Positions 5,356 through 7,373 of a DNA stretch of 7,373 nucleotides are shown one piece after another. Each line of letters opens with the position of its first letter. The first letter of the stretch is position 1. The notes beneath the pieces are model-generated. The model worked only from the letters and a program-made list of their open reading frames with translations. It was not told the origin of the DNA and searched no databases. This stretch comes from CAYTLW01 sp964438735 (lineage in GTDB: Bacteria > Myxococcota_A > UBA9042). The stretch is taken from positions 1 through 7,373 of the forward strand of contig CAYTLW010000212.1 in the NCBI GenBank assembly GCA_964438735.1. The letters are read 5' to 3'. A program made the translations under genes and the position numbers.

Positions 5356-7224
5356 CTAGCCCTTGCAGCAGAGACCGCACTTCAGCGCGCGGCCGGACGG
5401 CCAGTTGCCGCCATAGTGGCCGCTCTGCACGCGCGTGCCATAGAGGTGGCCATTGCCCGAGCCTGCCTTGGAGGTCACGAAGCCCTTCGGGTTGAGGCAA
5501 TAGCGGGCGCCGGCGGGGCCGCTGTGGGTGTAGTGCGGGCCTACGCTGAGGCCGCTGTAGAGCTTGTTCCAGCCGGTCGGGCATTTATCCGAGCCCCACA
5601 TCTCGAAGCACTGGCCTTTCTCCCAGGCACACTTGGCGCAGTAGAGTGCTTTGTTGTGGGGGATGCCGGGCGGCATGGAGCCGGAGGTGTGGAGCGGGTA
5701 GAGCAGGTCGCCCTGGTAGCTGTAGCTCGGCCCCGGGTCGCCCTTCTTGATGCAGACGCCCGCGTTGGAGCCGGCGTGGCTGTAGTGGCCGCTGAAGCCG
5801 GCGCCGTCGTAGAGTTTGACGGCGCCCGTGGGGCAGGAGGTGTGGCCCCAGTAGGTGAACACCGAGCCGTACTGGGCGATGGCGCCGGTGATCTTGCCGT
5901 TGACCTGCAGGTCTTTGACCGTGGTCTTGCCGGTCACCGACAGGGTGCCGCCGACGCTCTGGTCGCCGTCGACGATCTGGTTGCCGCCGACCCGGATCTT
6001 CTTGTTGGAGAGCGTCTGGATGTTGACGCAGAACTTGGTCACCGCGCCATCACTGCCGTTGTTGAGGAACTTGTTGTCGATGACTTGAATGCGCCACTTG
6101 CCCTTGGGATTCTTGTTGATCCACTTGCTCAGGTCGCCCTTGAGCACCTTGGTCTTGGACGGCCAGACTCCCGACAACTTGTTGCCACCGGCGCTTTTAT
6201 CCCACAGCAGGTACTCGACGTTGTTGGGATCCCAGAGCTTGACCACGACCGTCTTCATGTCGCTGTTGCTGACGTCGATCAGCACGTCCAGCTTCTGGGC
6301 CAGGCCGTAGTCGCCGAACTGCAGTTCCGCCGGCACGCCGATGGGGTTGTTGTCCTTGATGGGCACGGACTTCTTGATGCAGTCGCTGTTCTGGAACTGG
6401 TTGTGGATCAGGAAGTTGGAGATCTCGTCGATGCCGTCTGGCGGCAGCGCCTTGGGGTCCATGGCCTTGACGCACTTCAGCGAGCCGTCGGGGTTGATGC
6501 CCTTGACCACCTCGCCGGGCACCTTGCACTCACCTGCGGGCGTCTTGATGCCGGTGAGCTTGCTGCCATCACCCACAAATGAGTTGGCGCTGACCGTGGA
6601 GGCGCTGACGTTGGCCGCCACCACCTTGGACGCCTTCAGGGCGTTGCCGCCGAGATCGAGATCGCCGTCGATCTTGAGCTCGGACAGGCCCACGCAAGCG
6701 GTGCACTGCAGGTCCAAGGCCAGGTTGGCCGGGCCGCCCTTGGTCTTGGAGCCGGCAAAGGCAAAGCCGACCCGATCGGCCGCGACGGCGCCAGCGGCGA
6801 TCTGGGCGGTCTTGACGCATCCCGAACAGGACAGCCCGGCCGACGACGCGGCCAGCACGGCGTAGGCCACCGAATGCATCCGCTGGCGCTGCTGCTCTGG
6901 ATCGTTGCCGATCTTGACGCCGAGCCAGGCCACGTTGAGCTGGCTCATGAGCGTCGGTGTCAGCGGCTTGGCGCTGCCCATTTCGTGTACGAAGTGGCCG
7001 CCCTTGACCTCCACCGTCGCCTGGCCTTCGGTCCACGCCGCGGAGCCGCCGACCTTGACGTTGTAGATGCTGAAGGTGAGCGAGTACTTGCCATCGGGCG
7101 CCGCGCCGCCGCCGGTGCTCTGCAGCACGCCCTCGATGAGCAGGGTCGAGGGTACAGCCGCCAGTGCGGGTGCGCTCAGCAGGCCGATGACGGCCGCGAT
7201 GGTCGCAATCCTGCCGATGAGTCG
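5356..7224 (-). CDS. Large exported modular protein: stalk, P-domain and two collagen-C4-like Cys-rich modules
   Basis: At least 622 residues; positions here count from the GTG codon at 7128. That GTG is internal, because the same frame continues upstream as a Sec signal peptide (RLIGRIATIAAVIGLLSAPA, ending ALA). Domains in order: a beta domain (1-95) of the type with SLTFSIYN, WTEGQ and WLGVKIG strands; two CxxC motifs (101-104, 142-145); a tail-fibre-like stalk with GDGSKLTGI (186-194); a proprotein-convertase P-domain (about 240-372) with VVVKLWDPNN and GKWRIQVIDN; a short stalk with SVGGTLSVTGKTTV; and two homologous Cys-rich modules (421-503, 507-590) with WG..CP.G...LY.G...G.HY.H.G. 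These last resemble the C-terminal domain of animal short-chain collagens. P-domains often accompany secreted peptidases, but no peptidase domain is present. A surface or extracellular adhesive role is inferred. No ATG, GTG or TTG lies in frame upstream, so the true start is unresolved and the 5' limit given is that of clear coding sequence. Confidence 0.85.
   Translation of the reverse strand, partial: RLIGRIATIAAVIGLLSAPALAAVPSTLLIEGVLQSTGGGAAPDGKYSLTFSIYNVKVGGSAAWTEGQATVEVKGGHFVHEMGSAKPLTPTLMSQLNVAWLGVKIGNDPEQQRQRMHSVAYAVLAASSAGLSCSGCVKTAQIAAGAVAADRVGFAFAGSKTKGGPANLALDLQCTACVGLSELKIDGDLDLGGNALKASKVVAANVSASTVSANSFVGDGSKLTGIKTPAGECKVPGEVVKGINPDGSLKCVKAMDPKALPPDGIDEISNFLIHNQFQNSDCIKKSVPIKDNNPIGVPAELQFGDYGLAQKLDVLIDVSNSDMKTVVVKLWDPNNVEYLLWDKSAGGNKLSGVWPSKTKVLKGDLSKWINKNPKGKWRIQVIDNKFLNNGSDGAVTKFCVNIQTLSNKKIRVGGNQIVDGDQSVGGTLSVTGKTTVKDLQVNGKITGAIAQYGSVFTYWGHTSCPTGAVKLYDGAGFSGHYSHAGSNAGVCIKKGDPGPSYSYQGDLLYPLHTSGSMPPGIPHNKALYCAKCAWEKGQCFEMWGSDKCPTGWNKLYSGLSVGPHYTHSGPAGARYCLNPKGFVTSKAGSGNGHLYGTRVQSGHYGGNWPSGRALKCGLCCKG
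7159..7224 (-). other. Signal peptide coding segment of the large exported protein
   Basis: Twenty-two codons, from an Arg at 7224 down to ALA before the predicted cleavage at 7159/7158, encode two Arg residues, a hydrophobic core (IATIAAVIGLLS) and an APALA cleavage box. The mature protein would begin AVPSTLLIEG. This lies upstream of the first conventional start codon in the frame (GTG 7128). That start would give a protein without a signal sequence. Confidence 0.75.
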
Positions 7225-7306
7225 CCCACCGGCTCCACCGACACCGCCGAATGAAACAGGCGACTCACTCGCGGCCGGCGAGAGCCGGACGCGCGCCGCG
7301 TAAGGC

Positions 7307-7338
7307 GGCGAAGCTTTGGGGGGAGGCCCCCAAACGCC
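7307..7338. repeat. Strong hairpin with TTTGGGGG/CCCCCAAA arms
   Basis: TTTGGGGG (7315-7322) and CCCCCAAA (7327-7334) pair perfectly around GAGG. An outer GGCG (7307-7310) and CGCC (7335-7338) extend the stem past a four-base bulge. It lies upstream of the large exported gene. It could be a REP-like palindrome, a terminator for a neighbour outside the window, or a 5' leader structure. No T-run follows on either side. Confidence 0.6.
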
Positions 7339-7356
7339 GGTTTTGGGGCCGAGGGG

Positions 7357-7373
7357 GGGGGGCGGCGCCCCCC
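7357..7373. repeat. GGGGGGC/GCCCCCC hairpin at the window edge
   Basis: A perfect 7-base stem around GGC closes exactly at the last base. It follows a run of ten G (7353-7362), and GGGG tracts precede it. G-rich structures like this commonly stop sequencing and assembly, which would fit a contig end here. Confidence 0.55.

Noticed and set aside
4674..5495. 273-codon plus-strand open frame
   Set aside because: It is antisense to the lipoprotein gene, Arg/Gly/His-rich and has no recognisable domain.
5227..6582. 451-codon plus-strand open frame
   Set aside because: It is Ala/Val/Gly-rich and antisense to the well-supported exported protein and lipoprotein. Long antisense frames are expected in GC-rich DNA with strong third-position bias.

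Overview
This is a GC-rich bacterial window. Four protein genes are well supported, one more is convincing but small, and there are several decayed or repeated pieces. The phylum cannot be fixed from the sequence alone. Two secreted proteins on the minus strand (a lipoprotein opening with a Tyr-Arg-Ile-Pro segment just after its lipidated Cys, and a stalk-like protein with CxxC pairs and a P-domain) resemble in style proteins I associate with Myxococcota and related former Deltaproteobacteria. That placement is inference.

Layout. Bases 1-333 hold no gene I can support. A repeat of about 190 bases (copy A, 334-522) follows. It abuts the 3' end of a reading frame (523-738) whose stop overlaps, as ATGA, the start of a 108-residue gene for a free-standing EF-Tu domain-3-like beta barrel (735-1061). 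Bases 1062-1530 are gene-poor and carry a decayed integrase/transposase core remnant (1338-1457) between two short GGGAC palindromes. A recognisable promoter then leads into a complete class II Fic-family AMP-transferase gene (1583-2629). Copy B of the repeat (2679-2868) comes next, ending 30 bases before nnrS, a multi-pass haem/copper membrane protein of nitric-oxide stress (2898-4064). The two repeat copies therefore bracket a 2.2-kb module with the look of inserted DNA: fragment, EF-Tu-like gene, transposase relic and Fic.

The right half runs on the minus strand and converges on nnrS. A large exported modular protein (5356 to about 7224) is followed 67 bases later by a lipoprotein with a beta-rich C-terminal half (4125-5288). 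They probably form an operon of envelope or surface proteins. The large protein has a Sec signal peptide, an N-terminal beta domain, CxxC linkers, a tail-fibre-like stalk, a proprotein-convertase P-domain and a tandem pair of Cys-rich modules. Those modules resemble, from memory, the C-terminal domain of animal (sponge and cnidarian) short-chain collagens. Its signal peptide is clear, but no ATG, GTG or TTG lies in frame upstream of it, so the start is unresolved. The window ends in two strong G/C hairpins.

The most interesting items are the collagen-C4-like tandem modules in a bacterial exported protein, the diverged direct repeats framing the Fic module, and the missing start codon of the large gene. 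No CRISPR array, tRNA or rRNA was seen.
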